Position numbers and translations under genes: made by a program. From Ruminococcus sp. (GTDB lineage Bacteria; Bacillota; Clostridia; Oscillospirales; Acutalibacteraceae): a DNA stretch of 64,000 nucleotides. Of this stretch, positions 1-9,544 are shown piece by piece. A model generated the notes under the pieces. The model ran no database searches. It had not been told where the DNA came from and saw only the letters and a program-made list of their open reading frames with translations. The DNA lies in the NCBI GenBank assembly GCA_017411385.1, contig JAFQQF010000022.1, positions 62,001 to 126,000 on the forward strand, written 5' to 3'. Within the stretch, counting starts at the first letter, position 1; every line of letters starts with the position of its first letter.

Positions 1-1244
1 AGCTCTGCTTTAGTAAAACCTTTCAAGTCCTCTGCACTCAAAAAGTCTGTGACATCCTTTCCCGAAAGAAGCATTTTGTCAAGAGTTGTCTTTGCAAGGG
101 ATGAGTTAACCTTGCCCGAAGACAGCAAAGCAACAAGCTCTGAAAGCTGAAAGGGCGTAACCTTTACCGAAAACTCCTCTTTCTGGGCTTCTGTAGAAAA
201 CAAAGAAAACATCTGACCGATGATAAGCTTTGATGCTGTTTTTGCATCAGAAGTAAGCTTTGCGACCTCATCAAAGAATTCTGAAACACGTCTGTATTTT
301 ATAAGGTGCTGTGCATCGGTTTTGCTCAGTCCGAACTCCTTTACATAACGCTCCAGCTTAATGCTTGGCATTTCGGGGAGATTTTCTTTTATTCTCTTTA
401 GCTCTGCTTCTCCAATATGCAAAGGCAACAAATCGGGCTCGCGGAAAAAGCGGTAATCCCTTGCATCCTCCTTGCTTCGCATAGGAGAAGTACTGCCGTC
501 GCTCTCAACAAAACGCAGAGTTTCCTGTGTGATACTCTCTCCTTTTTCAAGAAGCTCAGTCTGGCGTTTATATTCATACTCCAAAGCTTTCACCATATTG
601 GCTACGGAGTTCATATTTTTGATTTCTGTGCGAGTACCCAGCTTGTCGCTGTCGGCAGGTCTTACGGACACATTCACATCGCATCGCATAGAGCCCTCCT
701 GCATTCTGCAATCGGACACCCCTATGTATCTGAGAAGATGCTGAAGCATCTGCACATACTCTCTGACCTCATCGGAAGAAGAAAAATCGGGCTCGGTTAC
801 AATCTCAATAAGAGGCACACCGCAACGGTTGTAATCAATGAGAGTTTCATTCTTGTTGTGCACAAGCTTGCCTGCATCCTCTTCAATGTGAATACGGCTA
901 ATGCGGATAACCTTGCCCGAGGAAAGCTTAATAAAGCCGTCATAACACAAGGGCACATCGTACTGAGAAATCTGATACGCCTTGGGCAAATCGGGATAAG
1001 AATAGTTTTTTCTGTCCATGTAAGACAAGGTGTTTATTTTGCAATTCAAGGCAAGTCCTGCCAATATGGCAAGCTCCACCGCCTGCTTGTTTATTACAGG
1101 CAATGAGCCGGGAAGTCCCAAGCATACAGGACAGCAACGGGAGTTTGGTTCTCCTGCAAATTCGGTTTTACAGGAGCAGAACATCTTAGATTTTGTAGAA
1201 AGCTCCACGTGGGTTTCAAGCCCTGCCGTCATAAGATACTTCAT
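1..1244 (-). CDS. gatB: Aspartyl/glutamyl-tRNA(Asn/Gln) amidotransferase subunit B, 3' end outside window
   Basis: GatB is the glutaminyl/asparaginyl-tRNA-binding and kinase subunit of GatCAB, which amidates misacylated Glu-tRNA(Gln) and Asp-tRNA(Asn) in the cytosol. Reading from the left-facing ATG at 1244, the protein begins MKYLMTAGLETHVEL and has the family landmarks CSCKTEF..CCPVCLGLPGSLP (paired cysteines of the zinc site), MDRKNYSYPDLPKAYQISQ, IEEDAGK and MQEGSMRCDVNVSVR. About 414 codons are present of a usual ~475, so the C-terminal YqeY-like tail is cut by the window edge. The start overlaps the gatA stop (ATGA), indicating translational coupling in a gatC-gatA-gatB operon. Assignment is firm. 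Confidence 0.96.
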   Translation of the reverse strand, partial: MKYLMTAGLETHVELSTKSKMFCSCKTEFAGEPNSRCCPVCLGLPGSLPVINKQAVELAILAGLALNCKINTLSYMDRKNYSYPDLPKAYQISQYDVPLCYDGFIKLSSGKVIRISRIHIEEDAGKLVHNKNETLIDYNRCGVPLIEIVTEPDFSSSDEVREYVQMLQHLLRYIGVSDCRMQEGSMRCDVNVSVRPADSDKLGTRTEIKNMNSVANMVKALEYEYKRQTELLEKGESITQETLRFVESDGSTSPMRSKEDARDYRFFREPDLLPLHIGEAELKRIKENLPEMPSIKLERYVKEFGLSKTDAQHLIKYRRVSEFFDEVAKLTSDAKTASKLIIGQMFSLFSTEAQKEEFSVKVTPFQLSELVALLSSGKVNSSLAKTTLDKMLLSGKDVTDFLSAEDLKGFTKAE

Positions 1245-2701
1245 TGACTCACACCCCACTTTGTGCAAAACTCAAGCTGTGCTTCCTGCTGATATTTATA
1301 AGCCATATTAAGCACCAAAGCCTCGCAGAATTTGTTGCCGATAATCTGCACCCCTATGGGCAAACCGGTCTTTGACACTCCACAAGGCAAATTTACCGCA
1401 GGCAAGGATGCAAGGTTTGCAGGTATAGCACACGCATCCTCACAAAGAAGCTCCACCGACTCAGCCTTGCGATTGCACTCAAAGGCAGGGGTGGGAGTTG
1501 TGGGGGTTATGATAACATCGCATTTTTCAAAAGCACGGGCAAACTGCCTGCAGATATTATCCTTTAGCAATTTCGCCTTGTCGTAGTAATAACTGCATTT
1601 GTCACCGCTGAGCACATTGGTGCCCATAAGAATACGGCGTTTTACTTCCTTGCCGAAGGCTTCGCTTCGGCTTCTGCAAATCAGCTCATGAACACTCTGA
1701 AAATCCCCCTGTGCTCTGTAGCCGTAGCGTATTCCGTCGTATCGTGCAAGGTTTGAGGAAGCCTCTGCACAAGCAATAATATAGTAAACAGGCACCGCCT
1801 GCAAAAGCTCGGGCATGGTAAGCTCAACTACATTGGCACCCATCGCCTCGTAGGTGCAGACTACTTTATTGACAGCCTCTTTCACCTCAGAGGAAATATG
1901 CTCACCCTGAGAAAACTCGCGGATAATCCCCACTCTTTTTCCCTTTATGCTGTCATTAAGGTGAGAAAACGTACTCTCCTCATACTCTCTGTTGCAGGTG
2001 GAGTCCAGCACATCTTTACCGCTGATTGCATCAAAAACAAGAGAAACATCCTCAACCGATGTTGCCATAGGTCCTATCTGCTCAAGGCTTGACGCGTAAG
2101 CTATCAGTCCGTATCTGGACACAGCTCCGAAAGTGGGTTTAAGCCCCACAAGACCGCAAAAAGCCGCAGGCTGACGCACTGAACCGCCTGTGTCGCTTCC
2201 CAGAGAATATACCGAAAGATTAGATGACACCGCACAGGCACTTCCCGAGGAAGAGCCTCCTGTAACACGGGACATATCAAAAGGATTTTTGGAGGGAGCG
2301 ATACAGGAATTTTCGCCCGTGTTGCCCATAGCGAATTCATCCATATTGTTTTTACCCAAGAGTACTGCATCCTGTAATTTCAATCTGCTGTAAGCGGTAG
2401 CGTCATAAACAGGGGTGTAGTTCCAAAGCATCTTTGAGCAACAAGTAGTTCTTATTCCTTTTGTAGAGATGTTATCCTTGATTGACATAGGCACACCCGA
2501 AAGCATACCTATGCTCTCCCCTTTTGAAAGCTTTTTATCCACCTTATCTGCTGTTTCAAGGGCACAATCCTCCGTGACCGTAACAAAAGCAGAAAGTGTG
2601 CTGTTGTCACGCTCTATTGCAGATAAATATTCTTCTGTAAGCTCTCTACAGGAAACCTCCCTGCTGAGAAGCGAGCTGTGTATTCTTTCAATTTTTCCCA
2701 T
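1241..2701 (-). CDS. gatA: Aspartyl/glutamyl-tRNA(Asn/Gln) amidotransferase subunit A
   Basis: GatA is the glutaminase subunit of GatCAB; it releases ammonia from glutamine for transfer to the tRNA-bound Glu/Asp. The 486-residue protein is full length and shows the amidase signature: catalytic Lys in SIKDNISTKG, then TGGSSSGSACAV and SLGSDTGGSVRQPAAFCG, which hold the cis-Ser and nucleophile Ser of the Ser-cisSer-Lys triad. It lies 2 bp after gatC and overlaps gatB by 4 bp. The ribosome site is weak, which fits coupling to gatC translation. A glutaminyl-tRNA synthetase is not seen in this window, consistent with the indirect pathway. Confidence 0.97.
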   Translation of the reverse strand: MGKIERIHSSLLSREVSCRELTEEYLSAIERDNSTLSAFVTVTEDCALETADKVDKKLSKGESIGMLSGVPMSIKDNISTKGIRTTCCSKMLWNYTPVYDATAYSRLKLQDAVLLGKNNMDEFAMGNTGENSCIAPSKNPFDMSRVTGGSSSGSACAVSSNLSVYSLGSDTGGSVRQPAAFCGLVGLKPTFGAVSRYGLIAYASSLEQIGPMATSVEDVSLVFDAISGKDVLDSTCNREYEESTFSHLNDSIKGKRVGIIREFSQGEHISSEVKEAVNKVVCTYEAMGANVVELTMPELLQAVPVYYIIACAEASSNLARYDGIRYGYRAQGDFQSVHELICRSRSEAFGKEVKRRILMGTNVLSGDKCSYYYDKAKLLKDNICRQFARAFEKCDVIITPTTPTPAFECNRKAESVELLCEDACAIPANLASLPAVNLPCGVSKTGLPIGVQIIGNKFCEALVLNMAYKYQQEAQLEFCTKWGVSQ

Positions 2702-2703
2702 AA

Positions 2704-2976
2704 TCAGTCATTCTTTTCCACTTTGAAATAACCGTTTTCACAAAGCCTTGCGTTACTGAGGACATCATTCTTTGACAAAGACTCTGAAACCTCATCCTCT
2801 CGCAACGGAGTATACTCAAAGGTTCTGCTTTGCTCAGTTTCAACCGGCGCCTGTGACACTTCATCAGCAAAATCCATCATCTGCTGAAGGTCTGCACAAA
2901 CCGCGCTGTATTCATCCTCTGCCACATAAAGCTTTGAAAGCAGAGCTATATTTTCAAACTCTTCTCTTGTAATCAT
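2704..2976 (-). CDS. gatC: Aspartyl/glutamyl-tRNA(Asn/Gln) amidotransferase subunit C
   Basis: Small subunit (90 residues) that wraps around GatA-GatB and stabilises the complex. It begins MITREEFENIALLSKLYV, and the middle reads QMMDFADEVSQAPV, close to the usual LxxILxxVxxLxxVDT core; the PLREDEV segment matches the family's LREDxV motif. I chose the ATG at 2976 because GGAGG lies 7 bases before it; an in-frame earlier codon at 2988 would bury that site. Only 23 bp separate it from the upstream permease stop, so gatCAB is probably carried on the ABC-exporter transcript. Confidence 0.93.
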   Translation of the reverse strand: MITREEFENIALLSKLYVAEDEYSAVCADLQQMMDFADEVSQAPVETEQSRTFEYTPLREDEVSESLSKNDVLSNARLCENGYFKVEKND

Positions 2977-2999
2977 TATATCCTCCAAGTCAGGATTTA

Positions 3000-5900
3000 T
3001 TATTCAACAGATTTAAGACTTTCCACCATATCAATCTTCTTGAGCCGCAGATGCATAATCATATTCACAAAGCCTGCGAACACAGCAGTCAGCAAAGCTG
3101 AAATAACAAATGTGATTGCGTGAATATCTCTGCCGAACATAACCATCTCCAGCTCAATAGTAGTGATAATATAGCCTAAAAGCCACACGCCGAGTACCAA
3201 TCCTCCTGCAATACCAAAAAGGCACAGCAGAATATTCTCTCTGTAAATATAGGCTGAGGTTTCTCCGTTTTTAAATCCCAACACCTTCAGGGTGGAAATC
3301 TCTCGTTTACGCTCTGCAATATTGATGTTTGTCAGATTATACAGCACCACAATGGCAAGGGCAGCGGCACTTACAATCATTACAAGTACTACGTAATTCA
3401 AGGAAGATATCATATCCTCAAAGCTTTTTACGGAAGCAGATATAAAGGAAACTCCCAGCACTCCTTCTGTGTCAAGATATTCCCTGCCTACAGCATCCTC
3501 ATCAAAAGGTGCTTTATCAAAGGCAGTACACATAAACATACTGAATTCGGGTTCCTTTTCAAAGCTCTTTTCATATAACTCAGGGCTTATAAAAACATAT
3601 CCGTACATATAGTTTTCGCATATACCCAAAACAGTAAAATCAGCTTCCTTTGTTTTTTCAACCACAGTAATCTTATCGCCTGCGGAAACATCCAAACTCT
3701 TTGCAAGCTTCTCGGTAACAATTACCCCGTCAGAAGAAAGAGTCAGCTTCTCTCCGGATTTGCGTTCTCTCAGATTTACAATTTGTGTGTAATCCGCTAT
3801 GTTCTCGGGGATTGCAAGGTATGTATCTGTATTAACCTCCTTATCCCCGTTCTTTGCAGTTATAACAATCTGACTGCAAAGTGCCTTATCTGCAAACCGC
3901 TCGTCTGCAAAAATCTTTTCTTTGAGCGATTTATTATACTCTGCGCTGTCGTCAGCAGCAATAATCAAATCATAGGTAAATATCTCGCCAAACTGCTTTC
4001 CCATAACATCGTTGATGCTTGCATAAAGACCGAAGGCAGCGAAAATCAAAGCTGTGCAGCCTGCAACACCAATAACCGTCATAAAAAATCTTGCCTTATA
4101 GCGAAAAATATTTCTTGCAGTTACCTTGGCAAAAAAGCCCATTTTATTCCACACAAAGCCGATTCGTTCAAGAAAAATCCTCTTGCCTGCTTTGGGAGCT
4201 TTTGGTCTGAGCAGAGTTGCAGGCTTGTGTTTCAAAAGTGCATTGCAAGTAAAGAAAGCCACCGCCGTCGTGCACAGCATTGCCACCAAGGTTGCAACAA
4301 TTGCACCCGACCAATTAAGCTTTAGAACAAGTGACGGCATTGAAGAGTACAGTATTTTGTAGGCGTTGAAAATAACCGTAGGAATCACAGGCACTCCAAA
4401 AGCTATACCCACCACAGAGCCTATAACGGTTGCACTCAGAGCATAGGCTATGTACTTGAAGAATATATCCCTTTTTCTGTAGCCGAGGGTTGTAAGTGCG
4501 CCAATATCTGCACGTTGCTCCTCTACAAGACGTGAAAGAGTGGTTACGCACACAAGCACAGCAACCAGCATAAAGAACACAGGAAAAACCTTGCCTACAG
4601 CGTTTACTCTCTCTACGTTGTCCGCATAGGAGGAATAGCCGGGATTGTCATCACGGGTGTTTATGTACCACACAGGATTTGCAATATTATCAAGCTCTTT
4701 CTGAGCTTTTCTCAGCTCCTTGTAAGCCTTTTCAAATTCCTTGTCAGCTTCTTTTTTTCCTTTATCAAGCTCTTCCTGTGCCTTTTGAAGCTCAAGGGTT
4801 GCTTCCTGCTCTTTTACTTCGAGTTCTTCCAGTCCCGAGGTGTAATCTTTTTCAGCCTGCACAAGCTCCTGCTCGGCTTTTCCAAACTCTTCCTTTGCAG
4901 TAATCTTACCCTTTTCAAGCTCAGTCTTTGCAATTGCGAGCTCTTCCTCTGAAGCCTTTACCTGAGCGTCAGCCTCGGTTAAAGCCTTTACTGCATTTAC
5001 AAGCTCTGTCTTGCCTGTATCGAGGAAAACTGCAAGCTTTTCGCTTTCAGCAGTAAGCTCGTTGTATCTGATTACAGCTTGTGTGTATTCCTCCACACTC
5101 TCTGGGTCTTTACCCGAAATGGAGAACACCGCTTCCATTTCTTTAATAAGAATCTTAAGGGCAAAAGCCTTGCTGTCTACGGAGCTCTTGTAAGCCTTCA
5201 CAATACCCTCAAGAACATACACATCTGAAACAGAGAGCATATCTCTGTCGCCGTAAAGATAATCAAACTTCTCTCTTGTAATACCCATACCGCTCACAGA
5301 AGAGAATATTTCTTCCTTCATCTGAGCCTTTGCCTGAGCGATTTCCTCCTGTGCCAATGCAAGGTCTTTTTCACCCTTAGTTATTTTTTCCTCGGCAAGC
5401 TTTGTTCGCTTATCAAACTCTGACTTCTTCTCTTCAAGCTGTACCTTGCCCTCTTCTATCTGTTTCTTTGCGTCGGCAAGGGTAGCCTTGGCATTGTTTA
5501 TTTCCTGAGCAAGCTGAGCCTTGCCGTCATCAATTTTCTTCTGAGCATCAGAAAGCTCTTTTTCTGTCTTAGCCTTTTCTTTTTCAAAGGTAAGCTTTGC
5601 TTCGTCAAGGCTTGCCTGTACCAAGCCAAGCTCATCCTCAGAGAAGGCTTTTTTACGCACCTCGCTTGTAGCTTCAAGCCTTGCTTTCAGAGTTTCTCTT
5701 GCGTTGTCGTACTCCTCTGAATAGGGTGAAAAGTCCTCCAAGGCTTCACCTGTTACATAAAGCTCTGTGTATCTGCCTACAGAGAAGCTCTCAGGGGGAA
5801 TAAACATATAGGCAGAAATCTTGCCCGAGCCAACGTTGGTCACTCCTCTTTCAAAGGAGATATACATTGGTGAATCCACAACACCCACCACGGTAAATTC

Positions 5901-6407
5901 TGCATAATCAAGTGTTTTTGATAAATCCTCACCCTTTACGGGGGCCTCAAACTTAAGCTTTTTCCCCAAGGAGAAATCATCAAAACCGCCACCGCCTACC
6001 ACTATTTCATCGGGATTTTCAGGTAGTCTGCCCTCACGCAGTACAAGCTTGTTCACTGTATCACAGCCATTATACGCATTTGGCACAGCATACAAACGCA
6101 CTACCTCGCCCGAGTCGCCCGAGAGCAACACATCAGTAAAATAAGAGGGCATAACATCCTTTACACCCTCGGTATTTTTCACAGCCTCTACGTCATCTTC
6201 TGTAAACCCCACCGTGGAAATCAATCTGAAATCGCAGAGATTTGTTTCCTTGTAATATTCTTTTGCCACCGCATACATTGAAGGAGCGGTGGAGTTTATA
6301 CCTACAAGAAAGCCTACGCCAAGCATAATAATAAGCATAATAGATATAAAGCGTGCTTTTGTTTTGCTAATGTCACGCAAGGTATTACGAAGCAACATTT
6401 TTGACAC
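3000..6407 (-). CDS. FtsX/MacB-type ABC transporter permease with long periplasm-side coiled coil
   Basis: Large (1135 residues) membrane permease that pairs with the ATPase encoded just upstream. A membrane helix (about residues 20-40) is followed by a MacB-like extracellular domain (about 50-250), then some 300 residues of charged, Glu/Lys/Ala-rich heptads (about 260-580) that predict a long coiled coil. Three helices of the first FtsX domain follow (FFMLVAVLVCVTTLSRL onward), a second extracellular domain, and a second FtsX domain at the C-terminus (VLVMIVSAAALAIVVLYNLTNINIAER). This is the architecture of Firmicute permeases annotated as FtsX-like efflux or peptide-sensing transporters. 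Start is GTG with AAGGAGGG 7 bases upstream. The substrate cannot be told from sequence. Confidence 0.9.
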   Translation of the reverse strand: MSKMLLRNTLRDISKTKARFISIMLIIMLGVGFLVGINSTAPSMYAVAKEYYKETNLCDFRLISTVGFTEDDVEAVKNTEGVKDVMPSYFTDVLLSGDSGEVVRLYAVPNAYNGCDTVNKLVLREGRLPENPDEIVVGGGGFDDFSLGKKLKFEAPVKGEDLSKTLDYAEFTVVGVVDSPMYISFERGVTNVGSGKISAYMFIPPESFSVGRYTELYVTGEALEDFSPYSEEYDNARETLKARLEATSEVRKKAFSEDELGLVQASLDEAKLTFEKEKAKTEKELSDAQKKIDDGKAQLAQEINNAKATLADAKKQIEEGKVQLEEKKSEFDKRTKLAEEKITKGEKDLALAQEEIAQAKAQMKEEIFSSVSGMGITREKFDYLYGDRDMLSVSDVYVLEGIVKAYKSSVDSKAFALKILIKEMEAVFSISGKDPESVEEYTQAVIRYNELTAESEKLAVFLDTGKTELVNAVKALTEADAQVKASEEELAIAKTELEKGKITAKEEFGKAEQELVQAEKDYTSGLEELEVKEQEATLELQKAQEELDKGKKEADKEFEKAYKELRKAQKELDNIANPVWYINTRDDNPGYSSYADNVERVNAVGKVFPVFFMLVAVLVCVTTLSRLVEEQRADIGALTTLGYRKRDIFFKYIAYALSATVIGSVVGIAFGVPVIPTVIFNAYKILYSSMPSLVLKLNWSGAIVATLVAMLCTTAVAFFTCNALLKHKPATLLRPKAPKAGKRIFLERIGFVWNKMGFFAKVTARNIFRYKARFFMTVIGVAGCTALIFAAFGLYASINDVMGKQFGEIFTYDLIIAADDSAEYNKSLKEKIFADERFADKALCSQIVITAKNGDKEVNTDTYLAIPENIADYTQIVNLRERKSGEKLTLSSDGVIVTEKLAKSLDVSAGDKITVVEKTKEADFTVLGICENYMYGYVFISPELYEKSFEKEPEFSMFMCTAFDKAPFDEDAVGREYLDTEGVLGVSFISASVKSFEDMISSLNYVVLVMIVSAAALAIVVLYNLTNINIAERKREISTLKVLGFKNGETSAYIYRENILLCLFGIAGGLVLGVWLLGYIITTIELEMVMFGRDIHAITFVISALLTAVFAGFVNMIMHLRLKKIDMVESLKSVE

Positions 6408-6446
6408 AGGCTGTCCCTCCTTATCTGTAAAAATTCAGTCTGTTAA

Positions 6447-7148
6447 TTACCACTCAATCTCGTCTACGGAAAGAGGATTTTCATTTACGGTATCGCTTAT
6501 GATTTTACCGCTACCCATACGGATGACTCTGTCCGCCATAGGAGTTATTGCAGAGTTGTGGGTAATAAGAACAACGGTAATACCATCCTCACGGCATTTA
6601 CGCTGTAAAAGCTTGAGTATTGTTCTGCCTGTGTTATCATCAAGCGCACCTGTAGGCTCATCACAAAGAAGAAGCTTGGGACGCTTTGCCAATGCTCTTG
6701 CAATAGATACACGCTGTTGCTCTCCGCCCGAAAGCTGAGAGGGGAAGTTATTCATTCTGTCCCCAAGGCCAACGCTCATAAGAGCTTCCTGCGCATCCAT
6801 AGGATTTTTGCAAATCTGAGTTGCAAGCTCTACGTTTTCCTTTGCAGTCAGATTTTGAATCAGGTTATAAAACTGAAACACAAAGCCAATGTCGTAACGA
6901 CGAAACATTACAAGCTCCTTGTCTGAAAGCCTACTTACATCCCTGCCTGCTACAAGCACAGTTCCTTCGGTGCAGTTATCCATTCCTCCCAAGATGTTCA
7001 GAACTGTGGTTTTACCTGCACCCGAGGAACCTACCACAACGGTAAAGCTACCCTCGTCAATGGAGAATGATATTCCGTCAACGGCTTTTATGGTAACCTC
7101 ACCCATAGTATAGTATTTTTTTACGTCCTTGAATTCTACAAGACTCAT
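6447..7148 (-). CDS. ABC transporter ATP-binding protein (LolD/MacB/SalX type)
   Basis: Cytosolic ATPase of the exporter, 233 residues. Walker A is GSSGAGKTT, the signature motif is LSGGEQQRVSIARAL, and Walker B is LLLCDEPTGALD followed by the H-loop VLITHN. The LFRRYDIGFVFQFYNL segment around the Q-loop is typical of the MacB/LolD subfamily that partners with FtsX permeases. I place the start at the ATG (7148) with AGGTGA just before it; an in-frame GTG 18 bases upstream is possible. It is the first gene after the promoter at 7189-7217 and is followed 39 bp later by its permease. Confidence 0.92.
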   Translation of the reverse strand: MSLVEFKDVKKYYTMGEVTIKAVDGISFSIDEGSFTVVVGSSGAGKTTVLNILGGMDNCTEGTVLVAGRDVSRLSDKELVMFRRYDIGFVFQFYNLIQNLTAKENVELATQICKNPMDAQEALMSVGLGDRMNNFPSQLSGGEQQRVSIARALAKRPKLLLCDEPTGALDDNTGRTILKLLQRKCREDGITVVLITHNSAITPMADRVIRMGSGKIISDTVNENPLSVDEIEW

Positions 7149-7188
7149 GCCTTCACCTGCTGTCACTTTACATATTTATACAGATACA

Positions 7189-7217
7189 ACTATATCACAT
7201 CGCACCCATTATTTCAA
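7189..7217 (-). promoter_or_regulatory. SigA-type promoter for ABC exporter-gatCAB operon
   Basis: TTGAAA, a 17-bp spacer and TATAGT read on the minus strand, ending about 40 bp before the ATPase start. It lies between the rqcH terminator and the ABC genes, where an operon promoter is expected. Confidence 0.6.
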
Positions 7218-7240
7218 TTAACAAAACGTAAACATATAAA

Positions 7241-7281
7241 CAAAAATCCGCCTGCAAAAGTCCTGTGACCTTTGCAAGCGG
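7241..7281 (-). terminator. Rho-independent terminator after rqcH
   Basis: 13-bp stem (CCGCTTGCAAAGG paired with CTTTTGCAGGCGG, two wobbles), 8-base loop, then ATTTTTG on the minus strand, 6 bp after the rqcH stop codon. Confidence 0.85.
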
Positions 7282-7286
7282 TGAAT

Positions 7287-9026
7287 TTATTCTTCGGGAT
7301 TTTTCGGAGTAACATACACGGTGTGCTGGTCGGTATAAATCACTCTGCCTGCAGGGGAACCCTGAGGCTTGGAAACATACTTTACAAGGGTGTAATCCAC
7401 AGGCACCTGTGAGCTTTCTCTTGCCTTTGAGAAGTAGGCGCAAATCTGTGCAGTTTCGAAGATTGCCTCGTCACTTACCTCTCTGCCTTCTGTCAGAAGA
7501 ATTGTGTGCGAGCCGGGGATGTCCTTGGTGTGAAACCACAAGTCCGTTTTGCGTGAAAGCTTCAAAGTAAGCATATCATTCTGACGGTTGTTTCTGCCCA
7601 CCAGCACCTTAAAATCATCAGATACAGTAAACTCTCTGGGAGCAAGCTCTTTTGGTGGCTTCTGCTTGCCCTTCTGAGGCTTTATGTAACCTTCTGAAAC
7701 AAGCTCCTGTCTTATAGCTGACAGGTCAGATTCATTTTCTGCACGTTCAATTTCATCCAAAACAGTTTCAAGATACTCAAGCTCCTGCCTGCCCTTTTCA
7801 ATCTGTACGCTGAGGATTTTATCTGCGGTTTTTGCTTTTTGATATTCCTTATAATACCTCTGTGCATTCTGAGCTGGACTCTTAGCAGGGTCAAGCTTTA
7901 TTCTTAAAGTCCCCATATTCTCATCGTAGAAGTTCTCTACATCAACAAATGGTGAACCTTTTTCTATTCTGTAAAGGTTTGCCTGCAGTAAATCTCCGCA
8001 GATTCTGAGGTGCTCCCTATCCTTGCTTTTTGTCTGCTCGGCAACCTGATTGGAAAGCTTCCTTGAAAGCCTTGCAATATTATTTGCCACAAGCTTAGAA
8101 AGGTCACGACAGCGCACACGCATACGCTCAATGCTGTCGCGTTTGTGATAGTATTCATCAAGAAGCTCAGAAAAGCCTGCAAAGCTTCTGGACTCTGCCA
8201 CCTGTGCATACTGAGTAACCTCAAAGAAAGTCAAATCAAAGGGCTTACCGCTAGCATCTCTGAGCATAAAGGGAGTACCTTCACCCTCTCTTGCAAGCTT
8301 TGAAAGCTTCTCAAGCTCCTGAATATAGGCTGTTTTTTCAGAGAAGCTCAAATCCTCCACTCTGATATCTGTACTGCCTGTAGCAATGTATGCAAGCTCT
8401 CTGCACACAATGGGAGAAACACCCATAACCACAGAAAGCATTGCCTTATCCAAAGTCATATTCTGATTTTCAAAAATCCTCTCTGCCACAGCATCACAAG
8501 GCAATTCTAAAAGTGAAACCTTGCCCTGTGAGGGAGGAAGCTCAAACCGAAGCTGCGGAAGCACCAGTCGCTTTGAGGAAAGAGTTAAATCTATTCTTTT
8601 AAGGGCATCAATAATCACGCCCTCCGAGTCAATGAGAATACAGTTTGAGTGCTTGCCCATTATCTCCACCGCAAGGGTGAGCTTTTCGCTGTCACCCAAG
8701 GTATTGGTGGCATCAAAATCAAGGAAAAGAATTCTCTCCAGCTCAAACTGACGCACAGCTCTGAGTCTTGCACCGCAAAGCTTTTTTCGCATAAGCATAC
8801 AAAACATAGGCGCAACAGGCGGATTTTCCGCACTATGGTTTGTAAAGCTCACTCTGGGGGAATCCGCACGGGTAGATATAAGCAAACGCTTGTTACCCTG
8901 ATGAGTGTGAATAGAAATAATAAGCTCGTCACGGTTTGGCTGGTGGACCTGATTTACCTTACCGTCTAATGCAATGTTTTCAATTTCTTTTCCTATATGT
9001 CTTAAAAATATGCCGTCAAGTGCCAT
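7287..9026 (-). CDS. rqcH: RqcH/Rqc2-type NFACT protein (ribosome quality control, alanine tailing)
   Basis: NFACT-family protein of 579 residues. Bacterial RqcH binds obstructed 50S subunits and recruits tRNA(Ala) to add C-terminal Ala tails that mark stalled peptides; older names are FbpA or fibronectin-binding protein. NFACT-N begins MALDGIFLRH and includes PMFCMLMRKKL; a helical hairpin/coiled coil spans roughly residues 270-430; NFACT-R carries LWFHTKDIPGSHTIL. At the position where the characterised RqcH has Asp97-Arg98 this protein has Glu97-Arg98 (FELERI), a conservative change. ATG with AAGGAGG upstream. It follows rlmH by 26 bp and ends in a clear terminator. Confidence 0.93.
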   Translation of the reverse strand: MALDGIFLRHIGKEIENIALDGKVNQVHQPNRDELIISIHTHQGNKRLLISTRADSPRVSFTNHSAENPPVAPMFCMLMRKKLCGARLRAVRQFELERILFLDFDATNTLGDSEKLTLAVEIMGKHSNCILIDSEGVIIDALKRIDLTLSSKRLVLPQLRFELPPSQGKVSLLELPCDAVAERIFENQNMTLDKAMLSVVMGVSPIVCRELAYIATGSTDIRVEDLSFSEKTAYIQELEKLSKLAREGEGTPFMLRDASGKPFDLTFFEVTQYAQVAESRSFAGFSELLDEYYHKRDSIERMRVRCRDLSKLVANNIARLSRKLSNQVAEQTKSKDREHLRICGDLLQANLYRIEKGSPFVDVENFYDENMGTLRIKLDPAKSPAQNAQRYYKEYQKAKTADKILSVQIEKGRQELEYLETVLDEIERAENESDLSAIRQELVSEGYIKPQKGKQKPPKELAPREFTVSDDFKVLVGRNNRQNDMLTLKLSRKTDLWFHTKDIPGSHTILLTEGREVSDEAIFETAQICAYFSKARESSQVPVDYTLVKYVSKPQGSPAGRVIYTDQHTVYVTPKNPEE

Positions 9027-9052
9027 CGTCCAAACCTCCTTTTAAACTCAAA

Positions 9053-9535
9053 TCATTTATGATATTTGCCGCCTGTCATTATCTGAAATGCACGGTACAC
9101 CTGCTCGCAGAGCATAACTCTTGCAAGCTGATGAGGAAAGGTCATCCTGCCCATGGAAAGACGGAAATCTCCCCTCTTTTTCACTTCATCTGAAAGCCCG
9201 AAGGAGCCTCCGATAACAAAATCTATGGTACTCTTGCCCATTACACCTGCATCGGCAACAAGGTTACTTAATTCCTCAGAAGAAATAATCTTACCTTCAA
9301 TACACATAGGCACCACAAAGGAATTCTTTGAAATCTTTGAGAGAATTTTTTTGCCCTCTTCCTCAAGACAAATCTTTATCTGAGCCTCTGACGGCTTATC
9401 GGGCAAGCGGTATTCGTCTAGCTCTATAATGCTGAATTTGCAGAAGGGAGTAAGGCGTGTGCTGTACTCCTTTATGGCATCTGCAAGATATTTTTCTTTT
9501 AATTTTCCGATGCAAATTATATTTACACTCTGCAT
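9053..9535 (-). CDS. rlmH: 23S rRNA (pseudouridine1915-N3)-methyltransferase RlmH
   Basis: SPOUT-class enzyme that uses SAM to methylate pseudouridine 1915 in helix 69 of 23S rRNA after 70S assembly. At 160 residues it has the usual length; the trefoil-knot motifs are visible as FVIGGSFGLSDEVKKRGDFRLSMGRMTFPHQLARVML-type sequence near the C-terminus, ending in GGKYHK as in most orthologs. AGAGG lies just before the ATG. It sits 9 bp after the WalJ-like gene; the walJ-rlmH neighbourhood is also known in Bacillus, which supports both calls. Confidence 0.96.
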   Translation of the reverse strand: MQSVNIICIGKLKEKYLADAIKEYSTRLTPFCKFSIIELDEYRLPDKPSEAQIKICLEEEGKKILSKISKNSFVVPMCIEGKIISSEELSNLVADAGVMGKSTIDFVIGGSFGLSDEVKKRGDFRLSMGRMTFPHQLARVMLCEQVYRAFQIMTGGKYHK

Positions 9536-9544
9536 AATAACCTC

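Noticed and set aside
417..1106. 229-codon plus-strand frame
   Set aside because: Antisense shadow of gatB, which has all its motifs on the minus strand.
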